In this document: positions 24,640 to 32,590 of the stretch, piece by piece
Position numbering within the stretch: the first letter of the stretch is position 1
How the letters are laid out: the number at the start of each line of letters is the position of its first letter
From: JACVRW01 sp963751835
GTDB taxonomy: Bacteria > Actinomycetota > Thermoleophilia > Solirubrobacterales > Thermoleophilaceae
Direction of reading: 5' to 3'
NCBI GenBank assembly: GCA_963751835.1
Contig: CAVVWD010000011.1
Coordinates: 434,001-498,000, forward strand
Length of the DNA: 64,000 bases
Notes under the pieces: model-generated
What the model saw: the letters and a program-made list of their open reading frames with translations, nothing else
Told to the model about the DNA's origin: nothing
Database searches by the model: none
Made by a program: the position numbers and the translations under genes

Positions 24640-25662
24640 ATGGCGGCCACCGGGCTGACCGTGGCAGTGACGGGCCCGACCGGCGATCTCGGCATCGGGA
24701 TCGTCGACGCACTGCAGCGCTCGCGGTCGGTGAGCAGGATCATCGGGATGGCGCGACGCCCCTTCGACCCGGCGGACCGGGGCTGGAAGAAAGCCGAGTA
24801 CCGCCAGGGCGACGTGACTGACCGCGACAGCGTGCGCGACCTCGTCAAGGGCGCCGACGTCGTGGTGCACCTCGCCTTCGTGATCGTGCGAGCCGGGGAG
24901 GCGTCACGCAACCTGAACGTCGAGGGCTCACGGCTCGTGTTCGAGGAAGCCGCCAAAGCCGGCGCCGAGCGCATCGTCTACGCGTCGAGTGTCGCCGCGT
25001 ACGGCTTCCACGAGGACAACCCCGACTGGCTGACAGAGGACGTGCCGGCGCGCGGGTCGCCCGAGTTTCCGTACTCGCACCAGAAGGCCGAGGTCGAGCA
25101 GGTGCTGGCTGATGTCCTGAGGCGGCGCAGGCGGACGGTCGCCTACGTGTTCCGTCCCTGCATAGTCGCCGGGCCGGGCGCACGGACGATGCTCCACGAG
25201 ATGCCGTACTTCCGCCTCGGGGAAGCCATGCCCCACGCCGCGAAGCGGCTGCTGCAGATGATGCCGGTGCTCAAGCCGGTGATTCCCAACCCCGGCGTGC
25301 CCTTCCAGCTCGTCCACGAGGAGGACGTTGCGAGCGCCTTCGCCGCGGCGGTGCGCGGCCGCGGCGAGCCCGGTCCGTACAACCTGGCCGGCAGCGGCAC
25401 GCTGACCTTCGGCGAGGTGGCCGACGCCCTCGACTGGTACTCCCTGCCGATCCCGAAGCCGATCACCGAAACGACCGCGGAAGTGGTGACTCGCCTGCCG
25501 CTCCTGCCCGACTCGGTGGCCTGGATCCACGCGGTCAGGAAGCCGGTCCTGATGAAGACGGAGCACGCGAGGAAGGAGCTCGGCTGGCGCCCCAAGCACA
25601 CGTCCATCGCCGTCCTTCAGGCGATGGTCGAGGCCGAGCGCGCCGAGGCGACGTACCGCTGA
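24640..25662 (+). CDS. NAD-dependent epimerase/dehydratase family protein (extended SDR)
   Basis: A 340-residue extended SDR. VAVTGPTGDLGIGIVDAL binds NAD(P), ADVVVHLAFV is the adenine-side strand, and YASSVAAYG carries the catalytic Ser. YSHQK is the YxxxK pair. VFRPCIVAGPG and PFQLVHEEDVASAFAAA are typical of nucleotide-sugar epimerases and related reductases. The substrate is unknown. It follows the RTX gene by ten bases and meets the Fe-ADH tail-to-tail two bases away. Confidence 0.85.
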   Translation: MAATGLTVAVTGPTGDLGIGIVDALQRSRSVSRIIGMARRPFDPADRGWKKAEYRQGDVTDRDSVRDLVKGADVVVHLAFVIVRAGEASRNLNVEGSRLVFEEAAKAGAERIVYASSVAAYGFHEDNPDWLTEDVPARGSPEFPYSHQKAEVEQVLADVLRRRRRTVAYVFRPCIVAGPGARTMLHEMPYFRLGEAMPHAAKRLLQMMPVLKPVIPNPGVPFQLVHEEDVASAFAAAVRGRGEPGPYNLAGSGTLTFGEVADALDWYSLPIPKPITETTAEVVTRLPLLPDSVAWIHAVRKPVLMKTEHARKELGWRPKHTSIAVLQAMVEAERAEATYR

Positions 25663-25664
25663 GC

Positions 25665-26903
25665 TCAGAGCGCCCGCCGGTACAGGTCCGCGTAGTCCTC
25701 CTCGCCCACCTCTCGCGGGTTGAGCAGGGTCGTGCCGTCGCCCATCGCGCCCTCGACCAGGGCGGGGATGCCCGACTCGGGCACGCCCGCCTGCGAGAGC
25801 CGGGTGGGCAGGCCGATCCGCTCGACTAGCTCAGTGATATGCGTGGCGAGCGCACCCCCCGCCTCCGCATCCGAGCGGCCTGTCTCCAGCCCGAACAGCT
25901 CGCCGATGTCGCGATAGCGGTCCGCAATCGCCCCGCCGCCCTCGGCGTTGAAGCGGATCACGTGCGGCAGGTGGATGGCGTTCGCCACGCCGTGCGGGAC
26001 CCCGAACTGGGCCCCGGCCGGATGGGACATCGCGTGTACCGATCCGAGCGCGAGCGTGATGGCCAGGTTGGCGGCGACGAGCATGTTCCCGCGCGCCTCC
26101 TCGTCCTGCTCACCGCCCTGCACGGCGCGCTCGAGGTTGTCGCGGATCATCCGCAGCGCGTGCAGGGAACGGGCGTCCTGGTGCGGGCTCCAGTCCTGCG
26201 ACACGTAGCCCTCGATCGCGTGCGTCATCGCGTCCATGCCGGTGGCCGCGGCCACGGCCGGCGGCAGCGTGCGCGTCGTCTCCGGGTCGAGGATCGCGAG
26301 CCTCGGGAAGAGCGGGAAGTCCGCCATCTCGAGCTTGATCTTCTCCGTGGGCTCCTTGATGACCGCGGCCATCGAGACCTCGCTGCCGGTGCCCGCGGTG
26401 GTGGGGATGCAGGCGAGCGGCGCGATGTCGAGCGGCCTGCCCATGTCGTCCTCCTCGCGCGGCATCAGGAAGAACCCCTCCTGCTCACGCGCCGTGCCGC
26501 CGTGGGTGAAGATCGCGTCCACCACCTTGGCGGTGTCCATGACGGAGCCGCCGCCGAGCGCCAGGAAGGAGTCGGCGCCCGCCTCCTTGGCGACGGCCGC
26601 GCAGCGGTCGCAGACCTCGGTCGAAGAGTCCTGGGGCACCTCGTCGAAGATGCCGGCCAGCTCCAGGCCGCCGTCCAGGATCCCCGCCTCGACCTTCTCA
26701 ACGAGGCCGGTCGCGCGGATCACCGCGTCGGTGACGAGGAACACCCGCCGCGCGCCCTCCTTTTTGAACTCGAAGCCGGTCGACTCGAGCAGGTCGCGGC
26801 CGACGATCACCCGCGTCGTGGAGACGTACTGGTAGAAGTCCTTGAAGCCCTCGAGCGGGGTCGGGTCGAGCGCGGAGCCGACCTCCGCCGGTTCGTCGCT
26901 CAT
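25665..26903 (-). CDS. Iron-containing alcohol dehydrogenase
   Basis: A 412-residue group III ADH. ALGGGSVMDTAKVVDAI near residue 120 binds NAD(P), and PTTAGTGSEVS is the family signature. The Fe ligands are Asp and His of TGMDAMTHAIEGY, His in SVHAMSHPAGAQFG and His in VPHGVANAIHLPHV. It should interconvert an alcohol and an aldehyde or ketone. Its ATG overlaps the stop of the SCP2 gene (ATGA), giving a coupled pair. An SDR lies just upstream. Confidence 0.92.
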   Translation of the reverse strand: MSDEPAEVGSALDPTPLEGFKDFYQYVSTTRVIVGRDLLESTGFEFKKEGARRVFLVTDAVIRATGLVEKVEAGILDGGLELAGIFDEVPQDSSTEVCDRCAAVAKEAGADSFLALGGGSVMDTAKVVDAIFTHGGTAREQEGFFLMPREEDDMGRPLDIAPLACIPTTAGTGSEVSMAAVIKEPTEKIKLEMADFPLFPRLAILDPETTRTLPPAVAAATGMDAMTHAIEGYVSQDWSPHQDARSLHALRMIRDNLERAVQGGEQDEEARGNMLVAANLAITLALGSVHAMSHPAGAQFGVPHGVANAIHLPHVIRFNAEGGGAIADRYRDIGELFGLETGRSDAEAGGALATHITELVERIGLPTRLSQAGVPESGIPALVEGAMGDGTTLLNPREVGEEDYADLYRRAL

Positions 26904-27316
26904 GCCTCGAGGAGATCCTTCCGCCCCGCCTCCTCGAGCATCGCGCGGTAGCGCGGAAAGACCGGTTTGACGAGCGGGACCAGCTTGAGGATCTTGGCCA
27001 CCGGACCCTTGGCCTTCATCTGCCCGCGGGCGAGCGCGACCGTCACGTTGACCTTGCCGAGCCAGAAGCGGTGCGCGGTGTCCGCGTCCATCGTCATCAC
27101 GACCTCGGGCTCCATGGTGGTGTCGCCGCAGTCGACCCGGCCGTCCTCGCCGTCGACCAGATTGACCGTTATCTGCGACTCGGGCTCGCGGTACTGGTAC
27201 TGGACGATCGTGTTCGCCTTGCGGAACTTGGGGGCGAGCTCCTCGTCCTCGGCAAGCTGCTCGAACAGCCTGCCTATGTACGCGTACACCTCGTCCGCGT
27301 CCTTGAAATAGGGCAC
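26900..27316 (-). CDS. SCP2 sterol-binding domain protein
   Basis: A 138-residue single SCP2-fold protein, which binds lipid or acyl-CoA in a hydrophobic tunnel. ITVNLVDGEDGRVDCG, VVMTMDADTAHRFWLGKVN and ALARGQMKAKGPVAKILKL are the family's core strands and last helix. Such proteins probably hand lipids to enzymes. The overlap with the Fe-ADH gene suggests that they act on the same lipid alcohol or aldehyde, which is inference. Confidence 0.88.
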   Translation of the reverse strand: MPYFKDADEVYAYIGRLFEQLAEDEELAPKFRKANTIVQYQYREPESQITVNLVDGEDGRVDCGDTTMEPEVVMTMDADTAHRFWLGKVNVTVALARGQMKAKGPVAKILKLVPLVKPVFPRYRAMLEEAGRKDLLEA

Positions 27317-27354
27317 GTTTCAGTCTCTCCTCTTTACGAACGGACCGCGGGAGT

Positions 27355-28188
27355 CTACGGACGCCGGAAGGCGGCGCTCATCACCCTGTCCCAGGCGCGG
27401 TCGGGCAGCAGCCTCCGCTGGGTGAGCAAGACGCGCGCCGAGGCGGTCACCCTGTAGCGCGAGCGCGGCCTGCGCGCCGCGATCGCCGCCTCGATCACCT
27501 TCGCGACGTCGTCCGGTTCGCCGCCGAGCTTGCCGAGTGGGCCGTCGGAGGCCGTGGCGTTGGCCTCGGCGACAGCGGCGTTGAATTCCGCGTAGGGGCC
27601 ATCCCCAGCGGACACCGACCCAGCGGCGGTCTCGCCGAAGCTGCTGCGGATGATCCCCGGCTCGATCACCACGACGTGGACGCCGAAGCCGCTGACCTCG
27701 AAGCGCATCGCGTCGGAGATCGCCTCGACTGCGTGCTTCGTGGCGTGGTAGATGCCGCCTCCCGGGAGCGTGAGCCTGCCTCCCATCGAGCTCATGTTCA
27801 CGATCGTTCCTTCGCCCCGGCGGCGCATGCCGGGCAGAACGAGCTGGCACATCCGCAGCAGGCCGAACACATTGGTCTCGAACTGCGCGCGCACGTCGGC
27901 GAGCGGCACCGTCTCGACGGCCCCGTTCTGGCTGTAGCCGGCGTTGTTGACGAGCGCGCCGATGCCGCCTTCGTCCTCCTCTACCGCGGCCACCGCCGCG
28001 CTCATCGACTCCTCGCTCGTCACGTCGAGCGCGAGCGTCCGGCAGCCGCTCTCCTTCAGGTCCTCGATCGACTCGGGGCGACGGGCGGTGGCGTAGACCG
28101 TGTGGCCGGCGCGGGCCAGGCGCTCGGCCGTTGCGCGGCCGATGCCGGTTGAGCAGCCGGTGATGAGCACCACCTGGGGGTCGGGCAT
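27355..28188 (-). CDS. Short-chain dehydrogenase/reductase
   Basis: A 277-residue classical SDR. VVLITGCSTGIGRATAERLA (TGxxxGIG), NNAGYSQ, the catalytic Ser of NMSSMGGR and YHATKHAVEAI (YxxxK) are all present. VVIEPGIIRSSFG follows the active site as usual. The longer C-terminus resembles retinol or hydroxysteroid-type SDRs. ATG 28188 precedes the first strand. It lies 38 bases upstream of the SCP2 gene and may start a three-gene unit for lipid alcohol oxidation. Confidence 0.87.
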   Translation of the reverse strand: MPDPQVVLITGCSTGIGRATAERLARAGHTVYATARRPESIEDLKESGCRTLALDVTSEESMSAAVAAVEEDEGGIGALVNNAGYSQNGAVETVPLADVRAQFETNVFGLLRMCQLVLPGMRRRGEGTIVNMSSMGGRLTLPGGGIYHATKHAVEAISDAMRFEVSGFGVHVVVIEPGIIRSSFGETAAGSVSAGDGPYAEFNAAVAEANATASDGPLGKLGGEPDDVAKVIEAAIAARRPRSRYRVTASARVLLTQRRLLPDRAWDRVMSAAFRRP

Positions 28189-28231
28189 GGGGAGACGGTA
28201 ACCGCTCCGCCCTGGCCGGTGGGAACTGCGC

Positions 28232-28849
28232 TCAGTGGGCGAACGCCATCCCGGCGGCGAGCGCCACCAGCAGGCCGCCCACCGCCACGTTGACGAGCTG
28301 CGACACACCCCGGCGAGCGAGCAGCGGTCGCAGCCGGCCGGCCAGGAACGCGAAGCCCGTCATGCCGGCGAGGGCCAGCAGGGCCATCGTCAACACCATG
28401 GCCGCCGCCGGCGCCGGGCCTGCGCCGGGCAGCAGGAACTGCGGCACGAGCGCCGTCCAGAACAGGCCGACCTTGACGTTGGCGAGATCGCTGGCGAGCC
28501 CGCGCCGGAAGGCGCGCGTGGCGGACGGGGCGCGCTCTGACGAGCTGGTCTCCGCCACCGGGTCGCCCCGGCGCGCCGCCAGCAGTGCCTGGGCGCCGAG
28601 CCATCCGAGATAGGCGGCGCCCGCTAGCTTGAGCGCGCCGAACGCCTCCGGCGAGGCCGCGACGACGGCGGTCGCGCCCAGCACCGTCGCGGTCCCCCAC
28701 ACGACGTTGCCGGTGGCGGAGCCGAGAGCGGCCCATGCTCCGGCCTGGACCCCGCCGCCGAGCGCGACGCGCAGTACCACGAGCATGTCCGGTCCCGGCA
28801 GCAGGACGGTTCCGGCGGCGACTCCGACGAATGCGAGATAGCTGGTCAT
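28232..28849 (-). CDS. LysE/RhtB-family amino-acid exporter
   Basis: A membrane protein of about 205 residues and six helices. The signature is VLLPGPDMLVVLRVALGGGV near the N-terminus. KLAGAAYLGWLGAQALLAAR and LASDLANVKVGLFWTALVPQ are also typical. It exports amino acids or related metabolites by proton exchange. ATG 28849 was chosen. ATG 28861 or TTG 28885 would add 4 or 12 residues. It is divergent from a LysR regulator, the usual arrangement for this family. Confidence 0.88.
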   Translation of the reverse strand: MTSYLAFVGVAAGTVLLPGPDMLVVLRVALGGGVQAGAWAALGSATGNVVWGTATVLGATAVVAASPEAFGALKLAGAAYLGWLGAQALLAARRGDPVAETSSSERAPSATRAFRRGLASDLANVKVGLFWTALVPQFLLPGAGPAPAAAMVLTMALLALAGMTGFAFLAGRLRPLLARRGVSQLVNVAVGGLLVALAAGMAFAH

Positions 28850-28896
28850 GACCAGCAGCATCGCCGTCCACACCGTGAAGAACAACTCGTACTTCT

Positions 28897-28909
28897 ATCA
28901 ATTATTGAT
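28897..28909. promoter_or_regulatory. AT-rich palindrome, candidate LysR operator
   Basis: ATCAAT-T-ATTGAT is a perfect 13-base palindrome in a GC-rich genome. It is placed between the divergent exporter and LysR genes and just upstream of the regulator's ATG. Its dyad and AT content fit a LysR-type binding site overlapping both promoters. Confidence 0.55.
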
Positions 28910-28925
28910 TAGTCTCACTAACACA

Positions 28926-29828
28926 ATGCTGAACGCCGCCCGCCTGCGCCTGCTCGTTGAGCTGGAGGACCGCGGGAGCCTCACGGCGGTGGCCGACTCC
29001 CTCGGCTACACGCCGTCCGCGATATCGCAGCAGCTCGGCAAGCTCGAGCTGGAGACGGGCCGCCGGCTGCTCGAGCCGATCGGCCGCGGGGTGCTGCTCA
29101 CGGACGCGGGCCGCACGCTCGCCGATCACGGCCGCGAGGTGCTGGAGCGGCTCGAGGCTGCCGAGGCGGCACTCGAGCGGCCGGACGAGGTCTCGGGCGC
29201 CCTCAGGGTGGCCGCGTTCCAGACCGCCGCGCGAGCGCTGGTCGTCCCGGCCCTGGCGGTGCTCGCGCTCGAGCATCCACGACTCGCCTGCGAGCTGGTC
29301 GACCAGGAGGCCGAGGCGGCCCTCCCGCAGCTGCGTTCCGGCGAGCTCGACCTGGTCGTGGCCGATGAATACGCGCACGCCCTGCGTCCGCGCGACCCGC
29401 GCCTCATGCGCCATGAGCTCGGCCCGGACGAGCTGCTGGTGGCACTGCCCGCCGATCACCCCGCGGCACGCGCGGGCGGGCCGGTCGCGCTCGCGGACCT
29501 GGCGGATGAGCCCTGGGCGACTCCGTGGGTCGGGACGCCGTACGCCGGCATGGTGGCCGGCGCCTGCCGGGCGGCGGGCTTCGAGCCGCGGGTGCGTCAC
29601 CGGGTCACTGACCTCGGGACGCTGCTCGACCTCGCGCGCTCCGGGCTCGCGGTCGCGGTGGTGCCGGCGCTCGGCAGGCCCCAGGAGGACGCTGCGCTGG
29701 CACTGCGGCCGGTCGCTGGAGAAGGCCTCCGCCGAACGCTGTTCGCCGCGGTGCGCCGGGGTGCCGGCGCGCGACCCGCAATCGAGGCCCTGATCGACGC
29801 GCTGCGGGTGCGCGTCAGCGCGGCCTGA
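28926..29828 (+). CDS. LysR-family transcriptional regulator
   Basis: A 300-residue regulator. Residues 1-60 form the winged HTH (LVELEDRGSLTAVADSLGYT and PSAISQQLGKLE). The rest is the periplasmic-binding-like effector domain (ALRVAAFQTAARALVVPALA; LDLVVADEYAHAL; ARSGLAVAVVPALG). It probably controls the divergent LysE-type exporter in response to an amino acid, by analogy with LysG/LysE and ArgP. The ATG at 28926 follows the palindrome by 16 bases. It overlaps the end of the thioesterase gene by 14 bases. Confidence 0.9.
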   Translation: MLNAARLRLLVELEDRGSLTAVADSLGYTPSAISQQLGKLELETGRRLLEPIGRGVLLTDAGRTLADHGREVLERLEAAEAALERPDEVSGALRVAAFQTAARALVVPALAVLALEHPRLACELVDQEAEAALPQLRSGELDLVVADEYAHALRPRDPRLMRHELGPDELLVALPADHPAARAGGPVALADLADEPWATPWVGTPYAGMVAGACRAAGFEPRVRHRVTDLGTLLDLARSGLAVAVVPALGRPQEDAALALRPVAGEGLRRTLFAAVRRGAGARPAIEALIDALRVRVSAA

Positions 29829-30579
29829 CGAGCAGCGTCTGCGCCGCGCGGCCGATCCGGCCGCGCTCGTCGAAGAGCGCCGTGTCGGTCAGCCCGAGCC
29901 CGTCCACATGCGTTACCGCGTCGAGGCAAACCCACTCGCCCGCGGGTTCACGGAGCAGATGGACCGTCAGGTCGGTGTTGATGAAGATGAAGCGCCTCCA
30001 GTCGAGGGCGGCGCTGACGCCGTTGCCCGAGTCGGCGGCTACGAAGACGCGCTGGAGCGGCGTGATCTCCTCCCCCGCGACCAGCGGCACCCGCGGGCGC
30101 ATCCAGACCGTCGCCGGTCCGGGCTCGAGGAAGCCGCCCGCGACGAAGCGGTACTCCATCGCCGTGTGGTAGCCGATCTTCTCGCCGGTGGGGAAGAAGT
30201 CGCGCGGCTCGCCGTCGCCGGGTCCGGGCGGTGACTCGTCGGGCTCGTCCAAGCGCTGCTCACCCGCTTGCACGCGCCAGGCCCGTGCTCGCACGAGCTC
30301 CCCGTCCGGACCGGAGAGGGAGGCCTCGAGCAGCTCGACGCTACGGCCCGGGCGCACCACCCGCGCCGCCACGCTGAGCGGGGCGAGCGGCACCGGCCGC
30401 AGGATCTCGAGGGTTATTCGCCCCACCCGCAGGCCGGCACGGGCCTCGAAGCGCTCGATCGCGCGGGCGACGAGCGCCGAGGGCGGGCCGGCGTGCTGGG
30501 CAGCGGGATCCCACGGCCCACGCGTGAGCTCGCTCGGCACGAGCCGCTCGCCGTCGGCCTCGTAGAACGCGTCCGGCAC
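29815..30579 (-). CDS. Acyl-CoA thioesterase family protein (TesB-like double hotdog)
   Basis: A 254-residue protein with two hotdog halves. The first carries PWDPAAQHAGPPSALVARAI and ITLEILRPVPLAPLSVAARV. The second carries RVFVAADSGNGVSAALDW and WVCLDAVTHVDGLGLTDTAL. The last holds the Asp/Thr pattern of TesB-type thioesterases. It would release free acid and CoA. The GTG start (30579) lies three bases after the stop of the AsnC-like gene, so they form one unit. Confidence 0.78.
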   Translation of the reverse strand: MPDAFYEADGERLVPSELTRGPWDPAAQHAGPPSALVARAIERFEARAGLRVGRITLEILRPVPLAPLSVAARVVRPGRSVELLEASLSGPDGELVRARAWRVQAGEQRLDEPDESPPGPGDGEPRDFFPTGEKIGYHTAMEYRFVAGGFLEPGPATVWMRPRVPLVAGEEITPLQRVFVAADSGNGVSAALDWRRFIFINTDLTVHLLREPAGEWVCLDAVTHVDGLGLTDTALFDERGRIGRAAQTLLVRPR

Positions 30580-30582
30580 CCG

Positions 30583-30858
30583 CTATGCGCCGATCGAGAA
30601 CATCGCCTCGATGTCGTGGCGGGAGAACATCTCGAAGGCAACCATCGTGTAGGTGTCGCGGATCCCCGAGACCTTGGCCAGCCTGCCCGTGACGACCTCG
30701 GCAAGCTCCTCCGGTGCGCGCACGCGCAGCATCGCCACGAAGTCCCACTCGCCCGTCACCGAGTAGACCTCCGACACTCCCTCGACGTCTGCCAGCTCGC
30801 TGCCCAGGGCGGACATGGCCTCCCGGTCGGCCTTGATCAGGACCACGGCGTTCGTCAT
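30583..30858 (-). CDS. Lrp/AsnC ligand-binding (RAM) domain protein
   Basis: A 91-residue protein consisting only of the AsnC-type alpha-beta RAM domain (TNAVVLIKADREAMSALGSE; VEGVSEVYSVTGEWDFVAML; GIRDTYTMVAFEMFSRHDIE). There is no DNA-binding domain. Such stand-alone domains bind amino acids and can act as effectors or enzymes' partners. ATG 30858 is the natural start, since upstream in-frame residues are not RAM-like. It heads a unit with the thioesterase and is divergent from the ADH, with 28 bases between. Confidence 0.85.
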   Translation of the reverse strand: MTNAVVLIKADREAMSALGSELADVEGVSEVYSVTGEWDFVAMLRVRAPEELAEVVTGRLAKVSGIRDTYTMVAFEMFSRHDIEAMFSIGA

Positions 30859-30886
30859 GACTTCGACCCTATAGCGTGGCGCCCGC

Positions 30887-31922
30887 ATGCAGGCCGTGAC
30901 CTTCCAGGCGCCCGGCGAGGTCCGGGTGGAGGAGCGCCCCGAGCCCGAGCTGCTCGAGCGCGACGACGCGATCGTGCGGGTGGAGGCGACGGGGGTATGC
31001 GGCTCTGACCTGCACATCTACCACGGCCGCGTGGTGATCGAGCCTGGCTTCACGCTCGGGCACGAATTCGTCGGGACGGTCGTGGCCGCAGGCGACGACG
31101 TGACCGAGGTCGTCGGATGGGGAGCGCGTGCTCGGCTGCTACTGCTCGGCCTGCGGCAGATGCTTCTTCTGCCGCCGCGGGGCCTTCCACAAGTGCGACG
31201 AGGGCCGCGTGTTCGGTCACGGCAAGACGCTCGGCTCGCTGCAGGGCGCCCAGGCGGACCAGGTGCTCGTGCCTCACGCGGACCTCACGCTGCGGCGCGT
31301 GCCGGCGGGCATGTCGGACGACGTCGCCCTGTTCGCCGGCGACGTGATGGGCACCGGCTGGCACGCCGTCGACCAGGCAGGCATCCGGCCGGGCGACAGC
31401 ACGGCGGTGCTCGGGCTGGGCCCGGTCGGGCTCTGCGCGGTCCAGGCGGCGCGCGCCTCGGGGGCGGCCCGCGTAATCGCGATCGACACGGTCGAGGAGC
31501 GCCTCGAGCTCGCCCGCAGCTTCGGCGCCCAGGCGGTCCACCTGACCGAGGACGACCCGCGTGCGGCGGTCAAGGAGGCGACCGGCGGGCGCGGCGTCGA
31601 CTCGGCGATCGACGCGGTCGGCCATCCCGATGCGCTCGAGCTCGCCTGCCGGGTCACGCGCAAGGCCGGAACGGTGTCGGCGATCGGCGTGTACGCGGAG
31701 CGCATCGAGCTGCACATGGGCATCGTCTGGATCAAGGCGCTGACCTTGAAGACCGGCCACGCCAACGTCATAGGCCACGTCGACCGCGTGCTCGCGATGC
31801 TCGAGGCCGGCGTGCTGGACCCCACACCGCTCGTGACCCACCACATGAGGCTCGAGGACGCCGCGGAGGCCTACGCGGTCTATGACCGGCGCGAGGCGCT
31901 CAAGATCGTGATGACTCCGTGA
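30887..31922 (+). pseudogene. Zinc-dependent alcohol dehydrogenase, frameshifted by +1 near 31108
   Basis: A medium-chain ADH of about 344 residues. Catalytic zinc ligands are in GVCGSDLHIYHG and LGHEFVGTV. After codon 74 the frame changes. Dropping one base at about 31108 turns EVVGWGARARL into EVSDGERVLGCYCSACGRCF, restoring the four-cysteine structural-zinc lobe (SACGRCFFCRRGAFHKCD). The rest is intact, with AVLGLGPVGLCAVQAA binding NAD. The stop overlaps the hydratase GTG. Either the gene is dead or the extra G is an error. Confidence 0.82.
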
Positions 31923-32554
31923 GCGTCGAGCGCGGCATGACGGCCCAGCTCGTGCGCCAGCGCCAGATCCTCGCCCAGGGGGCTGAGCACGTGGGCTGGA
32001 AGATCGGCTTCAACCTCCCTCAGGTCCAGGAGAAGCTCGGAATCGACCGGCCGCTCGTCGGCTTCGTCACCAGCGATGGCCTGCTCGAGGACGGCGCCAC
32101 CTGGTCGCTCGGGGACGGCGGTGAGGTGATCGTGGAGTCGGAGGTGGCCGTCGAGCTCGGCGACGACGCGCGGTCGATCGCGGCGCTGCTGCCGGCTCTC
32201 GAGCTGGCCGACCCGCCGGACCTGTCGATCGAGCTCGAGCAGATCCTGGCCGGGGACATCTTCCACCGTGCCGTGGCGTTCGGCCCCAGGGTCACGGCGG
32301 AGGCGCCCGGCGCGGGCCGCATCCTCGTGAACGGTGAGCTGCAGCACGAGCTGGACGCGAACTCCACCAGAGCGCATCTCGAGGAGATGGTCGGCGTCGC
32401 GGCCGGCAGGCTGGCCGACGCCGGCCAGCAGCTGCACGCGGGTGACCGCATCATCACGGGCATCCTCGCCCCGCCCCATCCGCCGCAGCCGGGCGACACC
32501 GTGCGCCTCGAGCTCGATGCCCTGGGCGCGGTGGAGCTGCACTTCTCCGAGTAG
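31919..32554 (+). CDS. 2-keto-4-pentenoate hydratase (MhpD family)
   Basis: A 211-residue FAH-superfamily protein. HVGWKIGFNLPQVQEKLGID, PLVGFVTSDG, VESEVAVELGDD (metal-binding Glu-x-Glu) and ILVNGELQHELDAN are MhpD-like features. Such enzymes hydrate 2-hydroxypenta-2,4-dienoate in meta-cleavage pathways. GTG 31919 overlaps the ADH stop (GTGA) and the aldehyde dehydrogenase follows, so the three probably form a catabolic unit for an aromatic or branched substrate. Confidence 0.82.
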   Translation: MSVERGMTAQLVRQRQILAQGAEHVGWKIGFNLPQVQEKLGIDRPLVGFVTSDGLLEDGATWSLGDGGEVIVESEVAVELGDDARSIAALLPALELADPPDLSIELEQILAGDIFHRAVAFGPRVTAEAPGAGRILVNGELQHELDANSTRAHLEEMVGVAAGRLADAGQQLHAGDRIITGILAPPHPPQPGDTVRLELDALGAVELHFSE

Positions 32555-32590
32555 CGTCGGGAGATCCCGGTACGCGTAGGGTTCACCGCT

